Source: Ignavibacteria bacterium (GTDB lineage Bacteria; Bacteroidota; Ignavibacteria; Tepidaquicellales; Tepidaquicellaceae). Taken from it: DNA of 32,599 nucleotides. Location: assembly GCA_016929695.1 (NCBI GenBank), contig JAFGII010000011.1, forward strand, positions 1 to 32,599. Reading direction: 5' to 3'. Below the pieces are notes generated by a model. That model was given only the letters and a program-made list of their open reading frames with translations, was not told where the DNA came from and did not search any database. The translations under genes and the position numbers were made by a program. Below, in pieces: positions 1-8,908 of this stretch. How positions within the stretch are numbered: the first letter of the stretch is position 1; every line of letters begins with the position of its first letter.

Positions 1-118
1 TAATAATTATAAAAGCCATTTTTAAAGAACTCATCTCTAAACCAGAAAGAGAATTAACTCCAAAAATGACTTTTTAAGGATTAACTACTTTAATAAGGTT
101 GTGCCTTTAAGTTAAGAA

Positions 119-379
119 CTAATCTTCAAGTTTAAGTTCGACGAGTTTAGATTTTACTCCTTCGATTAATTCCATTTTTCTCGCGAGTTCATCTTTCTGT
201 TCCTGCGTTCCGTAAAGTTCGCAGATTAACAGTCCCTGGTCGGAGCAGTTATCCAGTATTCCGTCGTGTATGCCGAGTCTCGTCTTAATCAGGCAGCCCC
301 AGGCGGTTAATAATTTCTGTACGTTTACGGCGGCGTCCTGTCTCTTGCCGATTAATATTAACAAAATTGTTTTTGACAT
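119..379 (-). CDS. TM1266-like small ACT-fold protein (hydrogenase-associated regulator type)
   Basis: An 86-residue cytosolic protein with no signal peptide or membrane segment. The alternation of an opening beta strand (ILLILIG), a helix with KRQDAAVNVQKLL, a strand with KTRLGIHDG, a strand with GLLICELYG, and a helix ending EGVKSKLVEL fits the ferredoxin-like ACT fold of the TM1266 family, known as putative regulators of iron-only hydrogenase systems. The assignment is by remembered pattern, not by search. It is transcribed leftwards, away from the response regulator and NuoE-like genes; nothing recognisable follows it in the last 118 bases before the window edge. The ATG start has no clear Shine-Dalgarno site. 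A ligand-binding or regulatory role is inferred only; a hypothetical ACT-like protein is the safe reading. Confidence 0.6.
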   Translation of the reverse strand: MSKTILLILIGKRQDAAVNVQKLLTAWGCLIKTRLGIHDGILDNCSDQGLLICELYGTQEQKDELARKMELIEGVKSKLVELKLED

Positions 380-580
380 AAAATATTATTTAAGTTTGGA
401 AATGCTGTTTTACAAAATGAATTATCGGAAACTTGGTGCAATACAATATTACCTCCTGCAGCCGATTAATTCAATGAAAAAGAAAAACACGGAAGGTATC
501 GGAAATTTTTGAATAGAAAATAAGCGGTATATTTTATATGTTATACTTTATGAAAAAATTTATATTACTGGAGGTTATAT

Positions 581-949
581 ATGCCGTTAATTGCCGTCAT
601 TGATGACGACCCCGATATCAGGGAAGCAAGTTTACTTGTATTAAATTCGAAAGGTTATGAGGTTGTTTTAGGAACAAATCCTAAAGAAGGTTACGAAATT
701 GTTAAAAAGCAAAATCCTGATTTAATTATCCTTGACGTGATGATGGATGAACCCGATGACGGATTTTTCCTTGCACAGAAATTCCGAAGAGAAGGAATTA
801 AGACTCCTATAATAATGTACACATCAATTTCCAAGACTGTAGGAATGGATTTTGGTGTAAGTGAAATGGTTCCGGTAGATGATTTCGTCGAAAAGCCGAT
901 TTCACCGGATACATTAATACAAAAAGTAGAAAAGTTATTAAAAAAATAA
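581..949 (+). CDS. CheY-like single-domain response regulator
   Basis: A 122-residue receiver domain with no output domain. The acidic pocket is D8-D9-D10, the phosphoacceptor is D52 in ILDVMM, the switch residue is T81 or S82 in MYTS, and the conserved lysine is K105 in VEKP, so all residues needed for phosphotransfer are present. The loop after D52 carries an acidic MDEPDDG stretch. GGAGG lies just upstream of the ATG, one of the stronger ribosome binding sites in the window. It precedes the NuoE-like gene by 15 bases, so the two are probably co-transcribed. Stand-alone receivers act by protein-protein contact; no histidine kinase is nearby, so the partner is unknown. Confidence 0.9.
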   Translation: MPLIAVIDDDPDIREASLLVLNSKGYEVVLGTNPKEGYEIVKKQNPDLIILDVMMDEPDDGFFLAQKFRREGIKTPIIMYTSISKTVGMDFGVSEMVPVDDFVEKPISPDTLIQKVEKLLKK

Positions 950-964
950 ACAATTTTCAGAACA

Positions 965-1441
965 ATGTTGATACTTGAAAAAAACACATTAACAGAAGAA
1001 ATCGAAGGTTATGTAAAGAAATACGGAAATGACCGCTCCGCCTTGCTGCCGATACTTCAGGCAGTTCAGAGAGAGCATAATTATGTTTCAGATTTCGCTC
1101 AGCAGGAAATTGCACGGATGCTTGATATACACCCCGTTGAGGTATTCAGTGTAATTTCATTTTATTCGTTTTTAAATAGTGAACCGAAAGGCAAAAATAT
1201 TGTACGTTTATGCAGAACTATTATATGTGATATATCGGGAAAAGATGCGGTTGAGAATGCAATCTGCAGAGAATTAAAGATAAAATTCGGAGAAACAACT
1301 AAAGATAAGAAAATCACGCTGGAATATACGAATTGTCTCGGAATGTGTGACCAGGGTCCGGCGATGATGGTTAATAATAAGGTCTATACGAAATTGACTC
1401 CCGAAAGGGCAGTTGAAATACTGAAAAATATAAAGAGTTAA
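965..1441 (+). CDS. nuoE: NuoE-like [2Fe-2S] subunit (complex I 24 kDa / hydrogenase gamma type)
   Basis: A 158-residue protein of the complex I 24 kDa family: an N-terminal helical part (residues 10-60, including LLPILQAVQREHNYVS) and a thioredoxin-like C-terminal domain. The four cluster ligands are C83 and C88 (Cys-x4-Cys) and C124 and C128 (Cys-x3-Cys in NCLGMCDQGP), so a [2Fe-2S] cluster is expected. In complex I, or in NAD-linked FeFe hydrogenases and formate dehydrogenases, this subunit works with a NuoF-type flavoprotein that oxidises NADH. No nuoF or hydrogenase gene follows; a strong terminator comes next, so this copy is separated from its usual partners. It sits 15 bases after a response regulator. 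It may serve a hydrogenase encoded elsewhere. Confidence 0.88.
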   Translation: MLILEKNTLTEEIEGYVKKYGNDRSALLPILQAVQREHNYVSDFAQQEIARMLDIHPVEVFSVISFYSFLNSEPKGKNIVRLCRTIICDISGKDAVENAICRELKIKFGETTKDKKITLEYTNCLGMCDQGPAMMVNNKVYTKLTPERAVEILKNIKS

Positions 1442-1464
1442 ATTTTTGTTTTCATTTTAGGGAA

Positions 1465-1498
1465 GGTGGTTCCGGCTTGCCGGGACTGCCTTTTTTTT
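1465..1498 (+). terminator. Rho-independent terminator after the NuoE-like gene
   Basis: A 12-pair stem (arms 1465-1476 and 1479-1490, some G-U pairs, tiny loop) is followed at once by eight T residues. It lies 24 bases after the stop codon and would end the response regulator-NuoE transcript. Confidence 0.8.
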
Positions 1499-1508
1499 AT
1501 TCATCGGT

Positions 1509-1548
1509 TATCCTTCGTCCGATGAACTTGCTCATCGGACGAAGGATA
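1509..1548. repeat. Perfect 17-bp inverted repeat, ATCCGATGAA family
   Basis: Left arm 1509-1525 (TATCCTTCGTCCGATGA) is the exact reverse complement of 1532-1548, with a 6-base loop. The core TCCGATGA...TCATCGGA recurs at 5101-5144, 27312-27342 and, decayed, at 8768-8799 and 23589-23653. No T-run follows, so it is not a typical terminator. Confidence 0.85.
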
Positions 1549-1627
1549 CAAAAAAAACATTACGCAATCGAAACACGAAACTCACGGAAAAAAACACAGA
1601 ATAACACGGAATGAAAATCTACTGCTG

Positions 1628-1654
1628 CCCCACTTTGGAGGGGGTAGGGGGAGG
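1628..1654. repeat. GC-rich palindromic element, intergenic copy 1
   Basis: The element has a short C-run/G-run palindrome, then a one-to-three-base spacer and GGGGGAGG. Related copies lie at 28157-28182 (intergenic) and at 20928-20955 and 23093-23118 inside mfd. Its G content stands out sharply from the AT-rich surroundings. Confidence 0.8.
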
Positions 1655-1909
1655 AAAATCGGGAGATGACTTTTTGAAAACATTACGCAATCGAACCATG
1701 GAAGACACGAAAAAAAACTGAATCACACGAAAAATATTTTTACTCCGCCAGAAGAGTTAATCTTTGATTAATATAAAATGAAAATCATAACAAAATAATT
1801 TCATAGTAATTAAATGTTAAAATGGTTAAAATTAAGGCTAAATTTAAATATGTTTTATAAATTTTTCAATCACGTCAATTAATATTCTTAACCAAATAAT
1901 TATAAATTA

Positions 1910-4900
1910 ATGAAATCTCTTTTCAGAACAATTTTTGTTCTCATAATTTTAACGTCTGTTTCTTTTGCCGGAATTCCTCCGGAAGGCGTGAAATTAACAA
2001 AAGTCGGGAACAGTTATGTTATTGATTTTAACATTCCCGTTTCCAAAACAACAAGTGTAAAAGTTGAAAACAATATATACACGAAAATCGAAATTCCCGA
2101 ATACGGAATTACATCAGTTGTCGGTCAGCCGATGCTGCCGCAAATTTCTTTCTTTCTTATGATTGGAAAGAATGAAAACACACCGGCTATAAAAGTTTTA
2201 AGTCAGGACAAGAGTCTGACGGTATTAAAAAATAGCATATACCCCGTTCAGCCGCCGAGGGAAAAAGTCCCGAACAAAGTATATCCGTTTGTTATTGATG
2301 AAAATTATTATAATACAAAAGGAAGTATAAACGAGCCTTTCGCGGTAGTATCCGAGCCGTTCATACTCGGCGGAGCAAAGAGTGTTATGGTAACGATATT
2401 TCCTTATATATATAATCCGTCAACGAACGAATTATACACTACATCAAAAGGAAGTTTCAAAATTGAATTAAGCACCGCACCCGTTATCGGTTTCTCTCCG
2501 CGACCTGCAATGGACGAATTTTTCAGCAGTGCATTTGTAAATTATGAAATGCAGAATACAAAAGGCACGAATAATTATTTAATAATTACAACTCCCGCAC
2601 TCGAAAGCGGATTAACACCTTTTGTTACTCATAAGCAGGGACTTGGATTTAATGTAACGGTTGTTAATACTACTGTTACGGGTACTACAAATACTGCCAT
2701 AAAAACTTATATACAGAATTTATATAACAACATTAATACACGACCGGAATTTATATTACTCGTAGGTGACGTTCCTGATATACCCTGCTGGACAGGCGGA
2801 GGTACGGGAAGTCCGAATACCGACTGGAACTACGCATTGCTCGAAGGAAACGATTTATGGGTTGATGCATTTCTCGGGAGATTTCCCGTGCTGAACTTGA
2901 CGCAACTTTCCAACATAATAAACAAAACAATATATATGGAAAGCAGTGTTAACAGTCTCTGGAAGAAAAACGTATTCATGGCGTCAACCGATAATCATAC
3001 AATTACTGAAGGTACACATAATTTTGTAATAGATTCATTCTTCATCCCGAATAATTTTACCGTGAACACAAAGTTGTATTCGTATTACGGTGCAACGACT
3101 CAGCAGGTATCACAATCTATTGATTCGGGTAAAATATTCGCTGTCTATTCGGGACACGGTTCTAATACTTCCTGGGCAGACGGTCCGCCTTTCAGTCAGG
3201 CAAATGTTAATGCTCTTAACAATACAATATTTCCTTATGTATATTCCTTTGCCTGCATAACGGGCACATTTCATTTAACAACGGAATGTTTTGCGGAAAC
3301 CTGGATAAGAAGTCCTAAAGCAGGTGTAATCTTCTGGGGCTCATCCGTTAATTCATACTGGGATGAGGACGATATACTCGAAAGAAGAATCGGCAGGGCA
3401 ATGTTTACTGATAATTTGAAAAGAAATGCGGAAAGTTTTGTTAAAGGGAAAATTTATCTCGTTCAGCATTTCGGAAGTATGACAGGAATGATGCAGAGAT
3501 ACATAGAAATGTACAACTGTATGGGTGACCCGTCAATTTACCAGTTGAGTTACGGACCCGCAATTTCACATACTCCGCTTCCTAATACGGAAAATTTAAA
3601 CGGACCATATACAATTAACTGTGTAGTTACACCTGCATTGAGTCCGATTGTTACAACTAAATTATTCTGGACAAGAACAACTGTATTTGACAGCGTTGCA
3701 ATGATAAATTCAAGCGGGAACAACTGGACATATAACATTCCCGGAAACGGACAACCTGCAATATATAAATATTACATCAAAACAATTGATACGGCAGGAT
3801 TAACATCAATATTGCCTATAGGTGCACCGGTGAATTACTTTGCATTTACCGCATCACCTGATACAGTAATGCCGGTAATCACGCACACCGCACTTGCAAA
3901 TGTTCCGAAACTCCAGTGGCCTGCAACCGTTTCGGCAACAGTCACGGATAACATCGGTGTTGATTCAGTATGGGTAAGATGGTATAAGAATACGACAGCA
4001 AACGGGATAAAGCATTTCAAACTACTCTCGCAGAGCGGCAATTCTTATTCGGCAGCATTTAATTCAGTTCAGGCTGAAGTTGAAGCAGGCGACTCGATAT
4101 TTTACAGAGTATTTGCAAGGGATAACTCTCTGGCACATAATACCGATTCGACTGCATTATACAATTTTAAAATTATCAATCAGGCGACTATCTATATCGG
4201 TACCGGAACTACTGCAATAGGATGGCCCTATTATACATTTTATATGGACAGCAGAACCGATATGCTCTATCTTTCAAGTGAAATCGGTTTACAGGAAGGC
4301 GGATATATTCAGAAAATTGGATTTGATGTTGTGAGTGCAGCATCGCAGGTGATGAACGGATTTATGGTTAAAATGCAGAATACAACAGTCCCTTCCATCT
4401 CCGCTTTCACAAACACCGGCTGGACAACGTCATACAACGGAACTTATGCAGTTCCCGGAACAGGTTGGCAATATATCGAATTACAGACTCCGTTCTATTA
4501 TGAAGCAGGCAAAAACCTGTTAATCGAAATTTGTTATAACAATTCGAGTTATACTTCCAATTCAACAGTAAACGGGACGGCGGCAACTAACAGGAATAAA
4601 CATCAACACTCTGATTTGTCAAGCGGCGACGGATGTGTTCAGTTAACTTCTCCGGGTTCAACTTATACTACACTGCCCAACATCAGCATAGTTATTAATC
4701 CGGGTATTAGCGGCATTTCTCAAAAAGGAAATGAGTTTCCGATTAAATACGAACTTGCACAGAATTATCCGAATCCGTTTAATCCGTCAACAAAGATTAA
4801 CTTTGCAATTCCGAAGCAGGGACTTGTCACACTGAAAGTGTATGACGTTCTCGGCAGGGAAGTTGCCAATCTTGTGAACGAAGTCAAGACGGCGGGAAAT

Positions 4901-5005
4901 TACATAGTTGATTTTGATGCGTCATATCTGGCAAGCGGTGTTTACTTCTACAAACTGGATGTGAACGGATTCAGTGATGTGAAAAGGTTAGTGCTTATCA
5001 AGTAG
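1910..5005 (+). CDS. Secreted gingipain-like cysteine protease (peptidase C25) with T9SS tail
   Basis: A 1031-residue secreted protease. Residues 1-20 form a signal peptide ending SFA. About 21-215 look like a propeptide. The C25 catalytic domain spans roughly 222-545, with the catalytic histidine likely H416 (VYSGHGSNTSW) and the nucleophile C449 (YSFACITGTF); the nearby acidic VGDVPD segment fits the fold. Beta-rich Ig-like modules follow (about 552-760), then a jelly-roll-like module (765-930). A type A sorting domain (about 945-1031, starting ELAQNYPNPFNP) directs export through T9SS and removal at the cell surface. It is followed by a terminator and by a paralogue whose C-terminal half is nearly the same. 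Cleavage specificity cannot be read from the sequence. Confidence 0.9.
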   Translation: MKSLFRTIFVLIILTSVSFAGIPPEGVKLTKVGNSYVIDFNIPVSKTTSVKVENNIYTKIEIPEYGITSVVGQPMLPQISFFLMIGKNENTPAIKVLSQDKSLTVLKNSIYPVQPPREKVPNKVYPFVIDENYYNTKGSINEPFAVVSEPFILGGAKSVMVTIFPYIYNPSTNELYTTSKGSFKIELSTAPVIGFSPRPAMDEFFSSAFVNYEMQNTKGTNNYLIITTPALESGLTPFVTHKQGLGFNVTVVNTTVTGTTNTAIKTYIQNLYNNINTRPEFILLVGDVPDIPCWTGGGTGSPNTDWNYALLEGNDLWVDAFLGRFPVLNLTQLSNIINKTIYMESSVNSLWKKNVFMASTDNHTITEGTHNFVIDSFFIPNNFTVNTKLYSYYGATTQQVSQSIDSGKIFAVYSGHGSNTSWADGPPFSQANVNALNNTIFPYVYSFACITGTFHLTTECFAETWIRSPKAGVIFWGSSVNSYWDEDDILERRIGRAMFTDNLKRNAESFVKGKIYLVQHFGSMTGMMQRYIEMYNCMGDPSIYQLSYGPAISHTPLPNTENLNGPYTINCVVTPALSPIVTTKLFWTRTTVFDSVAMINSSGNNWTYNIPGNGQPAIYKYYIKTIDTAGLTSILPIGAPVNYFAFTASPDTVMPVITHTALANVPKLQWPATVSATVTDNIGVDSVWVRWYKNTTANGIKHFKLLSQSGNSYSAAFNSVQAEVEAGDSIFYRVFARDNSLAHNTDSTALYNFKIINQATIYIGTGTTAIGWPYYTFYMDSRTDMLYLSSEIGLQEGGYIQKIGFDVVSAASQVMNGFMVKMQNTTVPSISAFTNTGWTTSYNGTYAVPGTGWQYIELQTPFYYEAGKNLLIEICYNNSSYTSNSTVNGTAATNRNKHQHSDLSSGDGCVQLTSPGSTYTTLPNISIVINPGISGISQKGNEFPIKYELAQNYPNPFNPSTKINFAIPKQGLVTLKVYDVLGREVANLVNEVKTAGNYIVDFDASYLASGVYFYKLDVNGFSDVKRLVLIK

Positions 5006-5042
5006 ACAGGAGACAGAAGTCAGAAGACAGGAGATTAGAATT

Positions 5043-5080
5043 AAAAAGCCCTTTTCTGAATAAGAACGGGGCTTTTTCTT
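5043..5080 (+). terminator. Terminator after the first C25 protease
   Basis: AAAAAGCCC (5043-5051) pairs with GGGCTTTTT (5069-5077), and the hairpin runs into a T-rich tail. It lies about 40 bases beyond the stop codon, so the two protease genes are probably transcribed separately. Confidence 0.75.
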
Positions 5081-5082
5081 TT

Positions 5083-5104
5083 GACTCCGAAAGAGTCGCA
5101 TATT
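5083..5104. repeat. GACTC-stem hairpin repeat, copy 1
   Basis: A 22-base sequence beginning GACTCCGAAAGAGTC and ending CATATT occurs identically at 5192-5213. The first 15 bases form a stem-loop of five pairs. Looser relatives (ACTCCGCCGGAGT followed by ATAT) lie at 8654-8670. Confidence 0.8.
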
Positions 5105-5144
5105 CTACTCATCCCATGAACTTGTTCATCGGATGAGGAGAATA
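5101..5144. repeat. 20-bp inverted repeat, ATCCGATGAA family
   Basis: Arms 5101-5120 and 5125-5144 match at 18 of 20 positions around a CTTG loop. The core is CTCATCC.ATGAA...TTCATCGGATGAG, the same as at 27312-27342. Confidence 0.75.
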
Positions 5145-5191
5145 CCCGCAGATTTTCAATAATTCATAGCAATTATTTATCAAAAAGACTC

Positions 5192-5213
5192 GACTCCGAA
5201 AGAGTCGCATATT
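5192..5213. repeat. GACTC-stem hairpin repeat, copy 2
   Basis: Identical over 22 bases to the copy at 5083-5104, about 109 bases away in the same orientation. Confidence 0.8.
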
Positions 5214-5226
5214 TATAGCATGATAA

Positions 5227-5297
5227 AAACCTGCGGAGCAGGTTTAATATGTGTAACCCCCGGCGAAGCCGGGGGAAAAATCTCACCCCTCCGGGGT
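5227..5297. repeat. Cluster of three short perfect hairpins
   Basis: Three stems with three-base loops lie in a row: AAACCTGC/GCAGGTTT (5227-5245), CCCCCGGC/GCCGGGGG (5257-5275) and ACCCC/GGGGT (5285-5297). They lack T-tails on either strand that would make a clear terminator. Together with the GACTC hairpins they look like a composite palindromic element. Confidence 0.7.
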
Positions 5298-5391
5298 TTA
5301 ATAAAACGATAAAAAAACTTTTCAAGCTTTATATATTGTATTAATAAAAGAATATATTTAATTTCATAAGTTATATAAAATAAAATAAAAT

Positions 5392-8300
5392 ATGAAAGTT
5401 TCAAAATTTTTACTTCTCATTTTATCTTCCCTTCTAATTACGAGTTTATCATACTCTCAGTATGTTAGTGAAGGGATGACACCGAGAGTTTTAGAAAACT
5501 CCGGTCAGACAATAAAAATCGAATTCACTTTCAACGGTTACAATCAATCGGAAGTGAAAATCAACGGTGAGTCATACATTGCTTTGACTACACCCGGATT
5601 TGCATCAACAATGGTAGCGGGCGAACCTGAAATTCCTATCTTCAGAAAAAGTGTTGTAATACCTGATTTATCTGCAATGAGCTACCGCATTCTGTCCGAA
5701 GAAACAGAAGTTATATCAATAGGAAAGATTATGCCTTCAAAAGGGCATTTTACAAGGGATATAGACCCGAATAGTATTCCTTATACTTTCGGTTCGGTTT
5801 ATTCAACTGATGAATTCTATCCCGGCGATATTGTAAAATTAGACGAACCATATATTGTAAGAGATTTGCGCGGTATGACGGTTCAGATTAACCCTTTGCA
5901 GTATAATCCTGTCAAAGGTCAGTTGAAAATTTATAAAAAATTAACAATCGAAATCTATGTGGACGCAGGAAAAACTGCAGTTAATCCGTTTTACCGGTTA
6001 CGTGCATTGAATAAAGTCAGCGGTGAATATGCTCCGTTTTACAGAGAAATGTTTATGAATTACGGAATGGGTGTAACCAGATTTGATTCTATCCCTGAGC
6101 CGGGAAAAATGCTCGTAGTATGCCCGACTGCATACATGACAACAATTCAACCTTTCATCAGCTGGAAACAGGCAAGGGGAATGGATGTAACAGTTGCTGA
6201 ATATCCTACAATAACAGGTTCAGGTGCGGCAGCAATCAAGACGTACATACAGAATATGTATAATTCGACAGGTTCAGTAACATATATTATTCTTGTTGGT
6301 GATTATGCAGATATGCCGACATTGAGCGGAGTGTATGAAGCAGCGGCTTCCGACCCCTGTTATGTAAAATTAGCAGGTACTGATGCATATCCTGATGCAT
6401 TCATATCGAGAATTTCCTGTCAGAATGCGGCAAGTATTAATTATGTAATTACGAAGTTTATTAAATTTGAAAGAGATATTGTATTTGGTGCCCCTTGGTA
6501 TAATAAAGGGACAGGTGTCGCAGGTCCTGACAATGGAGGTACACCTTCTTATACAGATTCAATAAGAATGAATTGGGTCAGAGATACATTATTGCTCGGA
6601 GGATTCACTCACGTTGATAAAATTAATCATCCTGCTCAGAATGCACAAAGTCTGATTACAGTTCTCAACGACGGCAGATATATTCTGAATTATATCGGAC
6701 ACGGCTCGGGAACGTCCTGGAGCAATACGGGATTCAATGTAACAAATGCATATCAACTGGCAAACGGCTGGATGAATCCGTATCTTGTTGATGTTGCCTG
6801 CTTGAACGGTAAATTTACATTGAATGAATGTCTTGCGGAAGCGCTTTTAAGAGCAGGTGATACGGCAAGTCCAAGAGGTGTTATCGGTGCTTATGCTTCT
6901 TCGACAAACGCAAGTTGGGTACCGCCCTGTGATATGCAGTTATTTGCAAATCATATGTTATCAAGGCAGAAAAGGAAAACCGCAGGTGCGATGAGTTTCT
7001 TCGGAGTTATGTATGCTATGGATAAATGGGGTGGAAGTTCCGGTGAAGGTTTGAAATTAATGGAACAATATAATATTCTGGGCGACTGTTCAGTTCTGTT
7101 AACAAGAGGCGTCCCGCTCGGACCGTCAATATCGCATACACCGTTACCAAATACGGAAAATGTAACTGGACCTTATCCGGTAAACTGTGTTGTAAATACT
7201 GCAAACGCTCCTTTAGTACCGAATTCTACAAAATTATTCTGGTCAAGAAACAGCACAACGGTATATGACAGTGTTTTAATGACAAATACAAGCGGCAATA
7301 ACTGGAGTGCAAATATTCCGGGAAACGGAATAGCAGCAACTTACAGATATTATATTATGACAATTGATACAATGGGAAGAATCGGAAAACTTCCGGGCAA
7401 TTGTCCTGCTGAAGTATTTTCATTTATCGCATCACCCGATAATGTAAATCCGGTAATTACGCACACTGTAATAGGCGAGACTCCAAAATTACAATGGCCC
7501 CCGACTGTTACAGCATCTGCAACAGATAACATCGGGATTGATTCTGTCTGGGTCAGATGGTATAAAAACTCAACATCAAACGGAATTAACCATTTCAAAT
7601 TACTATTCCAGAGCGGAAGTAATTATTCGGCTGCGTTTAATTCACCGCAAAGTTATGTTGAACCCGGCGATTCAATATTTTACAGAATATTTGCAATGGA
7701 TAATTCATCTGCGCATAATACAGATTCAACACAACTGTACAGTTTCAAGATTATCAATCAGGCGACAATCAATATAGGTACAGGAACGACCTCAACCGGC
7801 TGGCCCTTCTATACATTCTATATGGACAGCAGAACTGATATGCTTTATTTGGGAAGTGAAATAAACGTACCTTCCGGCGGTTATATTCAGAAAATCGGAT
7901 TTAATGTAATATCGGCGGCATCACAGACTATGAACGGATTTATGGTGAAAATGCAGAATACAACCGCAACTTCAATAACCGGATTTACATCAACCGGCTG
8001 GACAACTGCTTACAGCGGGACTTATACGGTAACCGGTACCGGCTGGCAATATATTCAATTGCAGACGCCTTTCCATTATGAAGGAGACAAGAATTTGCTG
8101 ATTGAAATCTGTTTCAATAATTCAAGTTACACTTCGAATACTACAGTTAACGGTTCTGCTGCAACCAACAGAAATAAACATCAGCATTCGGATTTATCAA
8201 GCGGCGACGGATGTGTACAACTTACATCTCCGAGTACTTCATATACGACATTACCGAATATCAGTTTAATTCTGAATCCGGGAACCACGGGATTATCGCA

Positions 8301-8583
8301 AATCGGAAATGAACTACCGACAAAATATGATTTGGCACAGAATTATCCGAACCCGTTCAACCCGACAACAAAGATTAATTTTGCAATTCCGAAGCAAGGA
8401 CTCGTTACACTGAAAGTCTATGACGTTCTCGGCAGGGAAGTTGCTAATCTTGTTAATGATGTGAAGGCAGCAGGAAATTACACAATTGATTTTGATGCTT
8501 CGTATTTAGCGAGCGGAGTTTATTTTTACAGACTTGATGTAAACGGATTTACTGATGTAAAACGTATGATGCTTATCAAATAA
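5392..8583 (+). CDS. Second secreted gingipain-like C25 protease with T9SS tail
   Basis: A 1063-residue paralogue of the preceding protease. Residues 1-22 are a signal peptide ending SYS/Q; a propeptide runs to about 235. The catalytic domain covers roughly 238-575, with likely catalytic H437 (NYIGHGSGTSW) and C470 (VDVACLNGKF). From SISHTPLPNTEN (about 579) to the end the protein parallels its neighbour almost residue for residue, including the Ig-like modules, the jelly-roll-like module and the sorting domain (LAQNYPNPFNP to the end). The catalytic halves differ much more, so the two probably cut different targets. No Shine-Dalgarno site is seen before the ATG. A terminator follows. Confidence 0.9.
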   Translation: MKVSKFLLLILSSLLITSLSYSQYVSEGMTPRVLENSGQTIKIEFTFNGYNQSEVKINGESYIALTTPGFASTMVAGEPEIPIFRKSVVIPDLSAMSYRILSEETEVISIGKIMPSKGHFTRDIDPNSIPYTFGSVYSTDEFYPGDIVKLDEPYIVRDLRGMTVQINPLQYNPVKGQLKIYKKLTIEIYVDAGKTAVNPFYRLRALNKVSGEYAPFYREMFMNYGMGVTRFDSIPEPGKMLVVCPTAYMTTIQPFISWKQARGMDVTVAEYPTITGSGAAAIKTYIQNMYNSTGSVTYIILVGDYADMPTLSGVYEAAASDPCYVKLAGTDAYPDAFISRISCQNAASINYVITKFIKFERDIVFGAPWYNKGTGVAGPDNGGTPSYTDSIRMNWVRDTLLLGGFTHVDKINHPAQNAQSLITVLNDGRYILNYIGHGSGTSWSNTGFNVTNAYQLANGWMNPYLVDVACLNGKFTLNECLAEALLRAGDTASPRGVIGAYASSTNASWVPPCDMQLFANHMLSRQKRKTAGAMSFFGVMYAMDKWGGSSGEGLKLMEQYNILGDCSVLLTRGVPLGPSISHTPLPNTENVTGPYPVNCVVNTANAPLVPNSTKLFWSRNSTTVYDSVLMTNTSGNNWSANIPGNGIAATYRYYIMTIDTMGRIGKLPGNCPAEVFSFIASPDNVNPVITHTVIGETPKLQWPPTVTASATDNIGIDSVWVRWYKNSTSNGINHFKLLFQSGSNYSAAFNSPQSYVEPGDSIFYRIFAMDNSSAHNTDSTQLYSFKIINQATINIGTGTTSTGWPFYTFYMDSRTDMLYLGSEINVPSGGYIQKIGFNVISAASQTMNGFMVKMQNTTATSITGFTSTGWTTAYSGTYTVTGTGWQYIQLQTPFHYEGDKNLLIEICFNNSSYTSNTTVNGSAATNRNKHQHSDLSSGDGCVQLTSPSTSYTTLPNISLILNPGTTGLSQIGNELPTKYDLAQNYPNPFNPTTKINFAIPKQGLVTLKVYDVLGREVANLVNDVKAAGNYTIDFDASYLASGVYFYRLDVNGFTDVKRMMLIK

Positions 8584-8908
8584 TCAGAAGTTAGTTATAG
8601 AATTTAGTTATAGAAGAAAAGCCCGAATCATCAGAGATTCGGGTTTTTCTTTTTTACTCCGCCGGAGTAATATGTTAATAAAAAAAATATCACCAAAAAT
8701 ACCGACTCCGTCAGGTAAAAGACTCGCCGTAGAGAGAGTTGTACGTATGCATCCGTAAAAATTTGTTCTCATCCCCTTAACTCTCTTCATCGGATAAGGA
8801 AATTTTGAGGAGATTTAATAATTATTATGAAAAGTTTTGTATTTTTTGTAAGGTTGTTTATTTTATGTTTTATTCATATATTTATTATAAAATAATATTA
8901 ATAATATT
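8584..8908. other. Intergenic region with decayed palindromes
   Basis: No gene is seen in these 325 bases. They hold the terminator, a seven-pair TTACTCC/GGAGTAA hairpin (8654-8670), and a decayed copy of the ATCCGATGAA inverted repeat (8768-8799, with TTCATCGGAT still recognisable). A very AT-rich stretch (8810-8908) follows, where the promoter of the PIN gene should lie. Confidence 0.6.
8617..8655 (+). terminator. Terminator after the second C25 protease
   Basis: CCCGAATC (8622-8629) pairs with GATTCGGG (8636-8643), extended by A/T pairs, and is followed by TTTTTCTTTTTT. It sits about 40 bases after the stop codon. Confidence 0.8.

Larger units (their letters stand above)
1442..1909. other. 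Repeat-rich intergenic region
   Basis: No gene is seen in these 468 bases. In order they hold the terminator, a perfect 17-bp inverted repeat, a 19-bp sequence occurring twice (1554-1572 and 1677-1695, core CATTACGCAATCGAA), a stretch of loose ACACGGAA-type repeats (about 1573-1615), one copy of the GC-rich CCCCCTTTGGAGGGGG element, and an AT-rich run (1740-1909) that probably contains the promoter of the first protease gene. Confidence 0.7.
5006..5391. other. Hairpin-rich intergenic region between the protease genes
   Basis: No gene is seen. Directly after the stop codon is a short run of GACAGGAG/GACAGAAG-like repeats (5006-5034). Next come the terminator, two copies of a GACTC-stem hairpin (5083 and 5192), an inverted repeat of the ATCCGATGAA family (5101-5144), three three-base-loop hairpins (5227-5297), and an AT-rich promoter region (about 5300-5391). 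Confidence 0.75.

Noticed and set aside
270-512. 80-codon ORF on the plus strand
   Set aside because: It overlaps the TM1266-like gene antisense, has no domain pattern and no ribosome binding site.
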